A stretch of DNA of 64,000 nucleotides from Bordetella genomosp. 13 (GCF_007679965.1 NZ_VEHL01000004.1:248001-312000), one strand, 5' to 3'; counted from the stretch's first letter, positions 42,540 through 51,763 are shown. A program made the numbers and translations. The notes: generated by a model from the sequence alone, not told the origin.

Positions 42540-43649
42540 ATGCCTCAGCACACCCTGGCCGACACCGTACGCGCGCTGCGCCGACATCTCGATGAGGCGA
42601 TCCTGCCGCTGTGGCGGGACGCCGGTTTCAATGCCGCGCTGGGGTTGCCGCACGAGGCGCTGTCCCAGGAGGGCATCGCCTTGCCCGACCAGCGCTATCG
42701 CGCCATGGCGTGCGCACGGCAGGTTTACGTGCATGCACGGGCGCCGGGCGATGCGGCAGCCGACCATGCCGCCGTGCTGTTCGACGGGCTGCTGCGCCAT
42801 TTCCACGATGCCGGCGCGGGCAACTGGCACTTCAGCGTGGATGCCTGCGCGCGGCCCCTGGACCGCACGCAGGATCTCTATACGTATGCTTTCGTCATCC
42901 TGGCCTGCGCGGTGTATTTCCAGCGGACCCAGGACCCGCGCGCGCGCCAGACGATGCTGGCCACGGCCCGGGCGGTCGAGGCGCGTTTCCGCAGCCCCGA
43001 CGGCGGCTATTGCGCCGCGCTGGACCCGTCCGGCGCCGCCGTGCGCGGGCCGCAACAGAACCCCGTGATGCACCTGACGGAAGCCTACCTGGCGGCGGCG
43101 CGCGTGGCGGAGCCCGCCTGGTTCGCGAGCCTGCTGCGCGACATCGCCGTCGACGTGGCGCGCCGCCATCTCGACGCGCGCACCCAGTGCATCGCCGAGT
43201 TGCCGATGGACGAGGCGGACAACCGTATTGAACCGGGACATCAGTTCGAGTGGCAGGCGCTGCTGCAATCGGCCCCGCAGGTCTACGACGGCCTGGCGCT
43301 GACGCTGGCCGTGCCGCGTGGCTGTCAATGGTCGAGAGGACCGGGCGTGGATCCCGCCACGGCGGGGGTGTGCGCCGCGCTGGACGCCGACGGCCGGGTG
43401 CGCGATCCGCTGCAGCGCATCTGGGCGCAGACCGAGTTCTGCCGTTACCTGGCCCTGGTCGGGGATTACGACTTTTTGGCTACCCAGTTGGCGCAGTTCC
43501 GCGCGCGCTTCCTGCATGAAAAGGGCTGGCACGAAGTGCTGCACGCCGACGGCAGCCTGGCCCGCGCCGACATGCCTTCGACCACGCCCTACCATCTTTC
43601 GACGTGTTACGAAGCACTGGAAAACGTGGTTGAAATTTCACAAAAATAA
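42540..43649 (+). CDS. AGE-family (N-acylglucosamine 2-epimerase-like) sugar isomerase/epimerase
   Basis: 369 residues with the (alpha/alpha)6-barrel pattern of the AGE family: WRDAGFNAALGLPHEALS, YRAMACARQVYVHARA, WHFSVDACARPLDRTQDLYTYAFVILACAVYF, PQQNPVMHLTEAYLAAARV and EPGHQFEWQALLQ. Family members epimerise N-acetylglucosamine/mannosamine or isomerise mannose or sulfoquinovose; the histidines in MHLTEA and EPGHQFEW are the usual catalytic pair. The specific sugar is not clear. ATG 42540 is chosen over an upstream in-frame start within low-quality sequence. Confidence 0.85.
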   Translation: MPQHTLADTVRALRRHLDEAILPLWRDAGFNAALGLPHEALSQEGIALPDQRYRAMACARQVYVHARAPGDAAADHAAVLFDGLLRHFHDAGAGNWHFSVDACARPLDRTQDLYTYAFVILACAVYFQRTQDPRARQTMLATARAVEARFRSPDGGYCAALDPSGAAVRGPQQNPVMHLTEAYLAAARVAEPAWFASLLRDIAVDVARRHLDARTQCIAELPMDEADNRIEPGHQFEWQALLQSAPQVYDGLALTLAVPRGCQWSRGPGVDPATAGVCAALDADGRVRDPLQRIWAQTEFCRYLALVGDYDFLATQLAQFRARFLHEKGWHEVLHADGSLARADMPSTTPYHLSTCYEALENVVEISQK

Positions 43650-43752
43650 TTATTTCTTAGAGGGGAATGCGGCTTTAACGCCACGGAATGACGTTCGGAA
43701 TTGATGAAACCCCTTACAATTCGTTGGTTACACGGAATTGTCGGGGAAAGTC

Positions 43753-43968
43753 ATGAGCATCATGTGTCCAGCGTGCAGGTCCATTTCACCGGGATTGTCC
43801 GGCGTATCGCCGCACTGCGAGCTTGGTTACCAGGGCTTCACCAGCCCGACCCAGCAGGGCCGCGAAAACAACCGCGTCGAACACTTCCGCTGCGTGCGCT
43901 GCGAGTCCAAATGGCTGCGCGAAACCGACCGGTGGGGCTTCGACATGGGCTTCCGCCTGGCGCCGTGA
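43753..43968 (+). CDS. Small protein with two CxxC motifs (zinc-ribbon-like)
   Basis: 71 residues after a GGGGAAA ribosome site. Cysteine pairs CPAC (near 5-8) and CVRC (near 50-53), about 43 residues apart, fit a zinc ribbon; the end is WLRETDRWGFDMGFRLAP. Could be a transcript- or protein-binding accessory protein. No family recognised. Confidence 0.6.
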   Translation: MSIMCPACRSISPGLSGVSPHCELGYQGFTSPTQQGRENNRVEHFRCVRCESKWLRETDRWGFDMGFRLAP

Positions 43969-44083
43969 CGCCGGCGGGGTCTGGTCGGCGCAGGCCGGCG
44001 CAACTACCCCATTAAGACCCTGGCATCCCCGCCGTTATCGGTCTGAAGCGCCACCGCATGGCGCGCCAGGATGGGATACCAGC

Positions 44084-44329
44084 ATGTCATCGAAAGTGCT
44101 TGATGGTTTCAACGTGGTGGCCTACGCCACGCACCCCCAGGGCGGTGTGCCCGCGCGGGCGTTCATCGAAACCAAGCCCGTGGCGGGCGAAGCCGACGCC
44201 CAGGTGTTCGAGATCTTCACCTCGCGCCGTTTCCGCAACACGATCGAGGCGATGTCCGCGGCGCGCAACGCGTTGGCGGCTGTGCGCTCGGTCGATGCCG
44301 AAGGCCTTCCAGAGCCCCTGCCGCAGTAG
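44084..44329 (+). CDS. Small hypothetical protein
   Basis: 81 residues: MSSKVLDGFNVVAYATHPQG at the start, then FIETKPVAGEADAQVFEIFTSRRFRNTIEAMSAARNALAAV. It reads as a soluble alpha/beta protein. No family recognised. It ends 6 bp before the convergent ABC transporter gene. Confidence 0.55.
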   Translation: MSSKVLDGFNVVAYATHPQGGVPARAFIETKPVAGEADAQVFEIFTSRRFRNTIEAMSAARNALAAVRSVDAEGLPEPLPQ

Positions 44330-44335
44330 CCCCGC

Positions 44336-46138
44336 CTACGCTTCGTCAGCCGCGCGCGACGACTGCTGCTGGCGCGTCCACAAGCCCGCATACACGCCGC
44401 CCTGCGCCAGCAGCGCCTGGTGCCGGCCGCGTTCGACGATGCGCCCGTCGCCCATGACCAGGATCTCGTCCGCATCCGCGATGGTCGACAGGCGGTGCGC
44501 GATGATCAGCGTGGTGCGCCCGCGGCTTACCTCGCGCAGGTTGGCCTGGATCTCGCGCTCGGTGTGCGTGTCCAGGGCGCTGGTGGCCTCGTCGAACAGG
44601 AAGATGGCGGGGTTCTTGAGGATGGTGCGCGCGATGGCCACGCGCTGCTTCTCGCCGCCCGACAGCTTCAGGCCGCGCTCGCCCACCACGGTGCGGTAGC
44701 CGTCAGGCATGGACAGGATGTGCGCGTGGATGTGCGCCAGCCGCGCGGCGTCCTCGATGTCCGCGTCCGTGGCGCCGGGGCAGCCGTAGCCGATGTTGTA
44801 GTGGATGGTGTCGTTGAACAGCACGGTGTCCTGCGGCACCACGCCGATGGCCGCGCGCACGCTGGCCTGCGTCACCTGGCGGATATCCTGGCCGTCGATC
44901 AGGATGGCGCCCGAGTCCACGTCGTAGAAGCGGAACACCAGGCGCGCCAGCGTCGACTTGCCCGCGCCCGAGGCGCCCACCACGGCCACTGTCCTGCCCG
45001 CCGGCACGCTGAAGCTCACGCCCTTCAGGATGGGGCGGCGCGCGTCGTAGCCGAAATGCACGTCGCGGAATTCCAGCGCGGCGCCCGCCACGCGCAGCGG
45101 CTGCGCGCCCGCCGGATCGGCCACTTCGCGCTGCTGGCCCAGCAGCGCGAACATGCTTTCCATGTCGACCAGCGCCTGCTTGATCTCGCGATAGATGAAG
45201 CCGAAGAAGTTCAGCGGCTGGTACAGCTGCAGCAGATAGGTGTTGACCAGAACGAAGTCGCCCAGCGTGTGCCGGCCGTCGGCGATGCCCTGGGCCGCCA
45301 TCGCCATCACCAGCGTCAGGCCGGCCGAGATGATGATGGCCTGGCCGATGTTGAGCAGGGACAGGCTGACCTGGCTGCGCACCGCGGCGCGCTCGTAGCG
45401 CTGCAGCGAGGCGTCGAAGCGGCCAGCCTCGTGCGCCTCGTTGCCGAAGTACTTCACCGTCTCGTAGTTCAGCAGGCTCTCGATGGCCTTGGTGTTGGCC
45501 TCGGAGTCGGTCTCGTTCATCTGCCGCCGGAACTTGGCGCGCCATTCGGTCACGGCCAGGGTATAGGCCAGGTACAGCGTCACCGTGCCCGCCGTGGCCA
45601 GCGCCAGCCAGACGTCGAACATGCGCCACAGGATCACGCACACCAGCGCGATCTGGAAGAACGTGGGCAGCACGCTGAACAGCAGGTAGGACAGCAGCGT
45701 CTGGATGCCCTTGGTGCCGCGTTCGATGGCACGCGTCAGGCCGCCGGTCTGGCGCGCCAGGTGAAAGCGCAGCGCCAGCGCGTGCAGGTGCTGGAAGACC
45801 TGCAGCGCCACCGCGCGGATGGCATGCTGTCCCACCTTGGCGAAGATGGCGTCGCGCAGCTCGGAGAACAGCAGCGACAGCACGCGCGCCGCGCCGTAGC
45901 CCAGGATGATGCCCAGCGGCACCGTGACCAGCCCGCTGGCCTGGCCGCCGAGATGATCGACCGCGTTCTTGTACAGGATGGGCACATACACCTGCGCCAG
46001 CTGCGCGGCCAGCAGGCTCAGCACGGCCGCCACCACGCGCCAGCGCAGATCGCGGCGTCCGGCGGGCCAGAGGTAGGGCAGCAGGGGGCGCAGGGTGGAG
46101 AGACGGCCGCGCGCGGCGGGATTGTCTGATTTGCTCAT
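44336..46138 (-). CDS. Atm1/ABCB7-type ABC transporter (fused permease and ATPase)
   Basis: 600 residues. Six membrane segments (about 35-330) contain the family motif NETDSEANTKAIESLLNYETVKYFGNE; the ATPase has Walker A VGASGAGKST, signature LSGGEKQRV and Walker B IFLFDEATSALD. Atm1-like exporters of proteobacteria move glutathione derivatives or metal-glutathione complexes out of the cytoplasm, linked to iron-sulfur and heavy-metal homeostasis. The start codon is followed by MSKSDNPAARG. Divergent from an aldo/keto reductase gene. Confidence 0.92.
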   Translation of the reverse strand: MSKSDNPAARGRLSTLRPLLPYLWPAGRRDLRWRVVAAVLSLLAAQLAQVYVPILYKNAVDHLGGQASGLVTVPLGIILGYGAARVLSLLFSELRDAIFAKVGQHAIRAVALQVFQHLHALALRFHLARQTGGLTRAIERGTKGIQTLLSYLLFSVLPTFFQIALVCVILWRMFDVWLALATAGTVTLYLAYTLAVTEWRAKFRRQMNETDSEANTKAIESLLNYETVKYFGNEAHEAGRFDASLQRYERAAVRSQVSLSLLNIGQAIIISAGLTLVMAMAAQGIADGRHTLGDFVLVNTYLLQLYQPLNFFGFIYREIKQALVDMESMFALLGQQREVADPAGAQPLRVAGAALEFRDVHFGYDARRPILKGVSFSVPAGRTVAVVGASGAGKSTLARLVFRFYDVDSGAILIDGQDIRQVTQASVRAAIGVVPQDTVLFNDTIHYNIGYGCPGATDADIEDAARLAHIHAHILSMPDGYRTVVGERGLKLSGGEKQRVAIARTILKNPAIFLFDEATSALDTHTEREIQANLREVSRGRTTLIIAHRLSTIADADEILVMGDGRIVERGRHQALLAQGGVYAGLWTRQQQSSRAADEA

Positions 46139-46175
46139 GATTGTTTCATTGGGCGTGACAACCGCCCGGCCGATA

Positions 46176-46191
46176 TGGCACGCATTATGCT
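46176..46191 (+). promoter_or_regulatory. Sigma-54-like promoter upstream of aldo/keto reductase gene
   Basis: TGGCACGCATTATGCT differs from the consensus TGGCACG-N4-TTGC at one base (ATGC), with GG and GC correctly ten bases apart. The leader to the reductase would be about 145 nt. Could be chance. Confidence 0.35.
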
Positions 46192-46349
46192 ATACAGGCC
46201 TATAACCCTTGCGGGAAGGCCTCGTGCGACGAGGCCGTTCCGCATGGCGCTCGATCAGAACTCTCGCAGGGAACGTCCAGGCCGGCAAGACGCGCGCTTG
46301 CTGCGGCGGCGCCGTTCCCGATGCGCAACACGATTATCAGGGAGGTTGT

Positions 46350-47174
46350 ATGGCGCAAGTCCCCGCATTCAAGTTGAACGATGGCAACGCGATGCCGCAA
46401 CTGGGTTTCGGCGTCTGGCAGGTTCCGAACGACCAGGCCAGCGCTGCCGTCCAGGAGGCGCTGGCGGCCGGCTACCGGTCGATCGACACCGCGGCCATCT
46501 ACGGCAATGAACCGGGCGTGGGCGAGGGCCTGCGCGCCGCGCGCGTGGGCCGCAAGGACCTGTTCGTCACGACCAAGCTGTGGAACGACAAGCACGGCTA
46601 CGACGATGCGCAGCGGGCGATGGACGAAAGCCTGCAGAAGCTGGGCCTGGCCTACGTCGACCTGTACCTGATCCATTGGCCCGTGGCCGGCAGCGACCGC
46701 TACGTCGACGCCTGGCGCGCCATGGTGGCGATGAAGGAAGACGGCCGCGCGCGCTCCATCGGCGTGTCCAACTTCACCAGGGCCAACCTGCAGCGCCTGA
46801 TCGACGAGACGGGCGTGGTGCCGGCCGTGAACCAGGTCGAACTGCATCCCGGCTTCAACCAGCGCGAGCTGCGCGCCTTCCATGCCGAGCACGGCATCGC
46901 CACCGAGTCGTGGAGCCCGCTGGGGCAGGGCGGTACGCTGCACGACGAAACCATCGGCGAGATCGCGCGCAAGCACGGCAAGACGCCGGCCCAGGTGGTG
47001 CTGCGCTGGCACGTGCAGAACGGGTTGATCGCGATCCCGAAGTCGGTGACGCCCGAGCGCATCCGGGCCAACATCGAGGTGTTCGACTTCGAGTTGTCGG
47101 CCGACGAGGTCGCCGCCATCGACGGCATCGCGGATACCGGCCGCCTGGGCCCGGATCCCGAAAGCTTCAAGTGA
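46350..47174 (+). CDS. Aldo/keto reductase (2,5-diketogluconate reductase-like)
   Basis: 274 residues forming an NADPH-dependent TIM-barrel reductase. The catalytic tetrad is visible: Asp and Tyr in SIDTAAIYGNE, Lys in LFVTTKLWND and His in LYLIHWPV; the cofactor-binding end IPKSVTPERIRANIEVFDF is present. It reduces aldehydes or ketones; the exact substrate is not inferable. Start 46350 has a GGAGG ribosome site; the frame is open further upstream without support. A strong terminator follows. Confidence 0.93.
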   Translation: MAQVPAFKLNDGNAMPQLGFGVWQVPNDQASAAVQEALAAGYRSIDTAAIYGNEPGVGEGLRAARVGRKDLFVTTKLWNDKHGYDDAQRAMDESLQKLGLAYVDLYLIHWPVAGSDRYVDAWRAMVAMKEDGRARSIGVSNFTRANLQRLIDETGVVPAVNQVELHPGFNQRELRAFHAEHGIATESWSPLGQGGTLHDETIGEIARKHGKTPAQVVLRWHVQNGLIAIPKSVTPERIRANIEVFDFELSADEVAAIDGIADTGRLGPDPESFK

Positions 47175-47209
47175 AGCGATAGAGACCGCGCCGTCCGGAG
47201 CAAGACAAG

Positions 47210-47250
47210 ACGCCGCCCCAAGGCCCGCGCATGCGGCCTTGGGGCGGCGT
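47210..47250 (+). terminator. Terminator after the aldo/keto reductase gene
   Basis: 16-bp perfect arms ACGCCGCCCCAAGGCC and GGCCTTGGGGCGGCGT around a nine-base loop, then TTCG. Probably serves both convergent transcripts. Confidence 0.72.
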
Positions 47251-47290
47251 TTCGTTGTCTGGAGGAACCGGCGAGAAAGGCGTTGCGCGG

Positions 47291-47515
47291 CTATTCGCGG
47301 TCGCGCCGCACCGGGCGCATCCAGTAGCGCGCGATCACCACCAGCAGCCAGCCCAGCGACAGCCACGAGGCCCAGTGCCAGATGCCGGTGCCCAGCAGGG
47401 CGGCCAGCAGGCCGAAGGTGCTGAGCACGCCCAGCACGATGGGCATGCCCCACACGAACATGAACTGCGAACGCGCCCGGGCCTTGTCGATCGCGTCTGT
47501 GTGCTTGGCGCTCAT
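47291..47515 (-). CDS. Small two-helix membrane protein of the PepSY operon
   Basis: 74 residues with two hydrophobic helices (MFVWGMPIVLGVLSTFGLLAALL and WASWLSLGWLLVVIARYW). Its start overlaps the stop of the upstream PepSY gene (ATGA), so it is translationally coupled and probably acts with it. It resembles the small DUF3649/DUF3325-like partners found beside iron-uptake PepSY proteins; exact family not confirmed. Confidence 0.72.
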   Translation of the reverse strand: MSAKHTDAIDKARARSQFMFVWGMPIVLGVLSTFGLLAALLGTGIWHWASWLSLGWLLVVIARYWMRPVRRDRE

Positions 47516-48690
47516 GCCGGGCTCCGTTGCGGCTGCGCCGCGGCGGCCTGGTGGCGGCGTACCAGTTCGGCGACGCGGGCGTCGGTGGCCTTGCGGCGCG
47601 CCAGCCACAGGTACAGGCCACTGCCCAGCACCACGATGGTGACCAGGTCCAGCAGGGCCCAGAGGATCTTCAGCGGCATGCCGGCGTAGTCGCCGAAGTG
47701 CAGTGGCCGCGACAGCTCCAGCGCGGTGAGGTACCACGGCATCTGCGCCACCTTGGTCAGTTCGCCCGAGACCGCGTCCACCAGCACCGGCGTGTTCAGC
47801 TTCGAGGTCAGCGGCGTGCTGCCGCGCAGCCACACCAGGTAGTGGTGCGGGCTGCCGTAGGCATTGCCGGGGAAGGCGATGCTGGTCAATTCGCGGCCGG
47901 GCACGGCCTTCAGGGCGGTCTCGGCGGCGGCCTGCGGCGAAGCCAGCTCGGTGGGTACTGGTTTGCCTTGGTAGGGCTCCAGCAGCGGCGGCAGTTCGGA
48001 TGACTGCCACAGCGCGAACATGGGCGTGGACAGCTCGTTGATGACGCCCGTCACGCCCACGACCATGCCCCACACCAGCGTGACGATGCCCAGCAGGTTG
48101 TGCAGGTCCAGCCACTTGACGCGGTTGGAGCGGCCGGCGCGCACCGTGCCGAAATCCAGCTTCTTCATGAAAGGGCCGTACAGCACGACGCCCGACACGA
48201 TGGCGACCACGAACAGCAGGCCCATGAAGCCCAGGAACAATTCGCCCGCCAGGCCCGCGTACAGGTCGGTGTGCAGGGCCAGCATGATGCCCATGAAGCT
48301 GAACTTGTCCGCGGAATACAGCGGTCCATCCTCCAGCACGTCGACGGTGCGCGTGTCCAGCTGCACGGCGTGGCCCTGGGCGACGCCGTCGCCCAGCTTG
48401 GGCGTCATGCCCACGTAGACCTTGGGATCGTGGTCGTCCATGTAGACGTAGTCCACGAACTCCTTGGGATAGAGCGCTTTCGCCTTCGCGACGTACTGGT
48501 CCAGCGGGGCGTTGGGCGTGCCGGCGGGCAGTTCGGCCACGGGCTTGCCATCGCTCAGCAGGTCTTCGATCTCGTGGTGGAAGACCAGCGGCAGGCCGGT
48601 GATACAGATGATCAGCAGGAACAGCGTGGATACCAGGCTGGTCCACTTGTGGACCAGATACCAGGTCTTGATCTTGGAGGCGGTGCTCAT
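47512..48690 (-). CDS. PepSY-associated membrane protein (iron-regulated)
   Basis: 392 residues with four membrane helices typical of PepSY_TM proteins: one near the N-terminus (WYLVHKWTSLVSTLFLLIICITG), two around 155-240 (MLALHTDLYAGLAGELFLGFMGLLFVVAIVSG, LHNLLGIVTLVWGMVVGVTG) and one near the C-terminus (ALLDLVTIVVLGSGLYLWLA). Several histidines lie beside helices, as in relatives proposed to reduce ferric siderophores at the inner membrane (FsqB/PiuB-like). A good Fur box lies 36-54 bp upstream of the start, supporting an iron role. No TonB receptor gene is adjacent. Confidence 0.88.
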   Translation of the reverse strand: MSTASKIKTWYLVHKWTSLVSTLFLLIICITGLPLVFHHEIEDLLSDGKPVAELPAGTPNAPLDQYVAKAKALYPKEFVDYVYMDDHDPKVYVGMTPKLGDGVAQGHAVQLDTRTVDVLEDGPLYSADKFSFMGIMLALHTDLYAGLAGELFLGFMGLLFVVAIVSGVVLYGPFMKKLDFGTVRAGRSNRVKWLDLHNLLGIVTLVWGMVVGVTGVINELSTPMFALWQSSELPPLLEPYQGKPVPTELASPQAAAETALKAVPGRELTSIAFPGNAYGSPHHYLVWLRGSTPLTSKLNTPVLVDAVSGELTKVAQMPWYLTALELSRPLHFGDYAGMPLKILWALLDLVTIVVLGSGLYLWLARRKATDARVAELVRRHQAAAAQPQRSPA

Positions 48691-48725
48691 GGGGCTGCCT
48701 TGCAGGCGAGGGACGCAAAAACAGC

Positions 48726-48744
48726 AAGAATAATAGTTATTCTC
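48726..48744. promoter_or_regulatory. Fur box upstream of the PepSY operon
   Basis: The 17-bp palindrome AGAATAA-TAG-TTATTCT (48727-48743) and its flanks match the E. coli Fur consensus at 13 of 19 positions, centred about 45 bp before the start codon. Confidence 0.8.
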
Positions 48745-48763
48745 AGCGAAGCGCGCAAATACT

Positions 48764-48790
48764 GACGGGAAGCTGATCAGGCTTCCCGTC
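48764..48790 (-). terminator. Hairpin between PepSY operon and PBP1A gene
   Basis: 10-bp perfect arms GACGGGAAGC/GCTTCCCGTC, 7-base loop. On the minus strand it is about 145 nt downstream of the PBP1A stop, followed by AGTATTTG. A plausible but weak-tailed terminator. Confidence 0.5.
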
Positions 48791-48934
48791 GAAGGTGTTG
48801 CTGGGTGGCGTCAATCGTGCGGAGGGCCATCCCCGACGCCGTGCCGGCCCATGCCGCGCCGTGACGTGCGCGGGTGCCGGGGCTGCGCCGGTTGCAACTC
48901 CCCGCAGGTGCCGCGGCCGTCGCGGCCGCGATGG

Positions 48935-51634
48935 CTACAGCGGCTGGGGGGTGAGCGACCCGCCCTGTGGGGCGATCGGCCGCGTGCGGATGCCGCCTTC
49001 CGGCAGTTCTGCAGGGGCGGCGGGCGCGGCCGCCGGCATCGCCGGCGCGGCCAGCCCGGAGGCCGCCGCGGTGGCGTGGACGGGAAAGCGCATCTCCGGC
49101 GTGCCCAGGTCGGCGCTGGGCACCGGGATCGGCGGAATCGGCACGCGGTCGCCGGACGACGAAGGTTGTCCCGGCTGCGCCGGCTGGGCCGGCAGCGGCT
49201 GGTAGCCCGGCTGGCCGGGCTGCATGGGGTAAGGCGACGGCGACGGCTGCTGGCCCGGCTGGATGACGCGGCTGGGCGAGTTGTCGCTGGGGCGGTAGTT
49301 GTTCAGGAAGTCCTGCAGCTGGTCGCCGGTGGACAGGTCCACGGCGGCCACGGCCTGTCCCGGCGGGAACTCGGAGAAGTAGAGGTCGCCGTCGGCCACG
49401 ATCAGGCCCTGTGGCCGCGGCGCCTGCGGCGTCTGCGGAATGCCCTTCAAGGCCGGCTGCGAATAGTCCAGCCAGGTGGACAGCGCCAGGCCGCTACCGA
49501 ACTCGTTGGAGCCCAGCGTGCGCGGCTGGTCGAAGCCCATCCACACGGTGGTGGCCAGCTTGGGCGTGTAGCCCGAGAACCAGACGTCGACGGCGCCGTT
49601 TGTGGTGCCGGTCTTGCCGCCCACGTCGTTGCGGCCCAGCACCTTGTGCGCGCGCGCGCTGGTGCCCTGCACGGTGGCGCCGCGCAGGATGTCGTCCATG
49701 ACCCACGCGGTGCGCGGGTCGATGGCGCGCACGGTCTCGTCGCCGGCCTCGGGCGGCTGGGCCTGCATCAGCACCTTGCCGGACCGGTCCGTCACGCGGT
49801 CGATCAGGTACGGCGTGACGCGGTAGCCGCCGTTGGCGAACACCGAATAGGCGCTGGCCACCTGCAGCGGCGTGGCGCTGCCGGCGCCCAGCGCCATGGG
49901 CAGCACCGCGGGCCAGCGGTCCTTCTCGAAGCCGAAGCGCGTCAGGTATTCCTGTCCGTACTGCGGCGTGATGGCCTGCAGGATGCGGATCGAGACCATG
50001 TTCTTGGATTTGTACAGGCCCTGGCGCAGCGTTAGCATGGGCTCGTAGCGGTCGCCGTCGTTCTTGGGGCTCCAGTCGCGCGAGCCGGTCTGCGCGGCGC
50101 TCAGGAAGAACGGCTGGTCCGAGATCTGCGTGCCGGGCGTCATGCCGCGCTCCAGCGCGGCCGCATAGATGAACGGCTTGATGTTCGAGCCCGGCTGGCG
50201 CCAGGCCTGCACCACGCGGTTGAACGAGCCGCGGTAGAAGTCGAAGCCGCCCACCATGGCGCGGATGGCGCCGTCCTGCGGCGCCAGGGAGACCAGCGCG
50301 GCCTGCAGGGCCGGCATGTTGATGATTTCCCAGTTGTCGCCGTTCTTGCGCACGTAGACCACCGAACCGCGCTTGATGCGCACGTCCGGCTTGGCCTTGT
50401 CGCCCAGCGCGCGCGCCACCACGGCCAGTGCCTTCTTGTCGGCTATGGTGATGGTCTGGCGGCCGCTGCGCGCCACCTTGACCTCGGTGGGACTGGCCGA
50501 CAGCACCACGCCGGACAGCAGGTCGTCGCTGTCGGGGGCGTTGTCCTGCACGCCGTCCAGGAACTCGTCCAGCGCCGCCGCGTCGTTCTCGATGCCGTCG
50601 GGCAGTTCGAGCTGGTCTTCGGGGCCGGGATAGGCCGCGCGGCGCGTGTAGTCGAGCACGCCGTCGCGCACGGCCTGGTAGGCGGCCTGCTGGTCTTTCG
50701 AGTCGATGGTGGTGTAGACGTCGATGCCCTGCGTGTAGGCGTCCTCCTTGAAGACGCCGTACATCAGCTGGCGCACCATTTCGGCGGGATACTCGCCATG
50801 CACCGAGAAGCCGCGCGCCGGACCGCCTTCGGAGCCGCGCACCACCAGCGGCTGCGCCAGCGCGGTCTGCACCTGTTCGGCCGTGAGCGTGCCCAGCGCC
50901 TGCATGCGGCCCAGCACGTAGTGCTGACGGGCGCGGGCGCGATCCAGGTTGGTGATGGGGTTGGCGCGCGACGGCGCCTTCGGAATGCCGGCCAGCACGG
51001 CGGCCTCGGCCGGCGTGATGTCGGACAGCGGCTTGCCGAAGTACGTGCGCGACGCGGCCGCGAAGCCGTAGGCGCGGTGCCCAAGGTAGATCTGGTTCAT
51101 GTACAGCTCGAGGATCTGGTCCTTGGTGAGCTGCGATTCGATCTTGAACGTGAGCAGCAGTTCGTAGAACTTGCGCGAGTAGGTCTTATCGGACGACAAA
51201 TAGAAGTTGCGCGCCACCTGCATGGTGATGGTGCTGGCGCCTTGCGACTTCGACATGTTGACGATGTTGGTCAGGCCCGCGCGGACCACGCCGGTCCAGT
51301 CGATGCCGCCGTGCTTGTAGAAGCGGTCGTCCTCGGCGGCCAGGATGGCGTCCTTCATCACCTGCGGGATTTCGTCGAAGCGCAGCACGTTGCGGTGCTC
51401 TTCGCCGAATTCGCCGATGAGCACCTTGTCGGCGGTATAGACCCGCAAGGGCACGCGCGGCCGGTAGTCGGTCATGGCGTGCAGTTCGGGCAGGTTGGGC
51501 CACGTAAGCCCGATGGCCAGCCCGGCCAGCAGGACCCCGCACAGTCCCAATCCGGCGACGGCAACGCCGGCCTTGATCATCAGGCCGCGCAGCCGGGTGC
51601 GCCGTTTCTCGGCAGTAGGTTCAGAATTCTTCAT
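48935..51634 (-). CDS. mrcA: Penicillin-binding protein 1A (bifunctional glycosyltransferase/transpeptidase)
   Basis: 899 residues. A cytoplasmic tail and one membrane anchor (about 20-45) precede the GT51 glycosyltransferase (AAEDDRFYKHGGID, catalytic E101; ASTITMQVARNFYL) and the transpeptidase with active serine S483 in PGSNIKPF, SKN in YKSKNMVSI and K674-T-G. An OB-like insertion with acidic stretches lies between. The last 100 residues are a Pro/Gln/Ala-rich tail of low complexity. It builds peptidoglycan at the inner membrane. Start 51634 (MKNSE) is used; an ATG ten codons upstream is equally possible by ribosome site. Confidence 0.95.
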   Translation of the reverse strand: MKNSEPTAEKRRTRLRGLMIKAGVAVAGLGLCGVLLAGLAIGLTWPNLPELHAMTDYRPRVPLRVYTADKVLIGEFGEEHRNVLRFDEIPQVMKDAILAAEDDRFYKHGGIDWTGVVRAGLTNIVNMSKSQGASTITMQVARNFYLSSDKTYSRKFYELLLTFKIESQLTKDQILELYMNQIYLGHRAYGFAAASRTYFGKPLSDITPAEAAVLAGIPKAPSRANPITNLDRARARQHYVLGRMQALGTLTAEQVQTALAQPLVVRGSEGGPARGFSVHGEYPAEMVRQLMYGVFKEDAYTQGIDVYTTIDSKDQQAAYQAVRDGVLDYTRRAAYPGPEDQLELPDGIENDAAALDEFLDGVQDNAPDSDDLLSGVVLSASPTEVKVARSGRQTITIADKKALAVVARALGDKAKPDVRIKRGSVVYVRKNGDNWEIINMPALQAALVSLAPQDGAIRAMVGGFDFYRGSFNRVVQAWRQPGSNIKPFIYAAALERGMTPGTQISDQPFFLSAAQTGSRDWSPKNDGDRYEPMLTLRQGLYKSKNMVSIRILQAITPQYGQEYLTRFGFEKDRWPAVLPMALGAGSATPLQVASAYSVFANGGYRVTPYLIDRVTDRSGKVLMQAQPPEAGDETVRAIDPRTAWVMDDILRGATVQGTSARAHKVLGRNDVGGKTGTTNGAVDVWFSGYTPKLATTVWMGFDQPRTLGSNEFGSGLALSTWLDYSQPALKGIPQTPQAPRPQGLIVADGDLYFSEFPPGQAVAAVDLSTGDQLQDFLNNYRPSDNSPSRVIQPGQQPSPSPYPMQPGQPGYQPLPAQPAQPGQPSSSGDRVPIPPIPVPSADLGTPEMRFPVHATAAASGLAAPAMPAAAPAAPAELPEGGIRTRPIAPQGGSLTPQPL

Positions 51635-51763
51635 CGCAGGCGATTTTAGGGGGAACTGCTTCATTGCCGGGGATAGACATCGTCACCGCGATAAGGTTTC
51701 CGTAACTAAATTTGGCTGTGGTGTGGGTTCTTCGCGGATATGGGGGGATTTGATGGCGAATAT

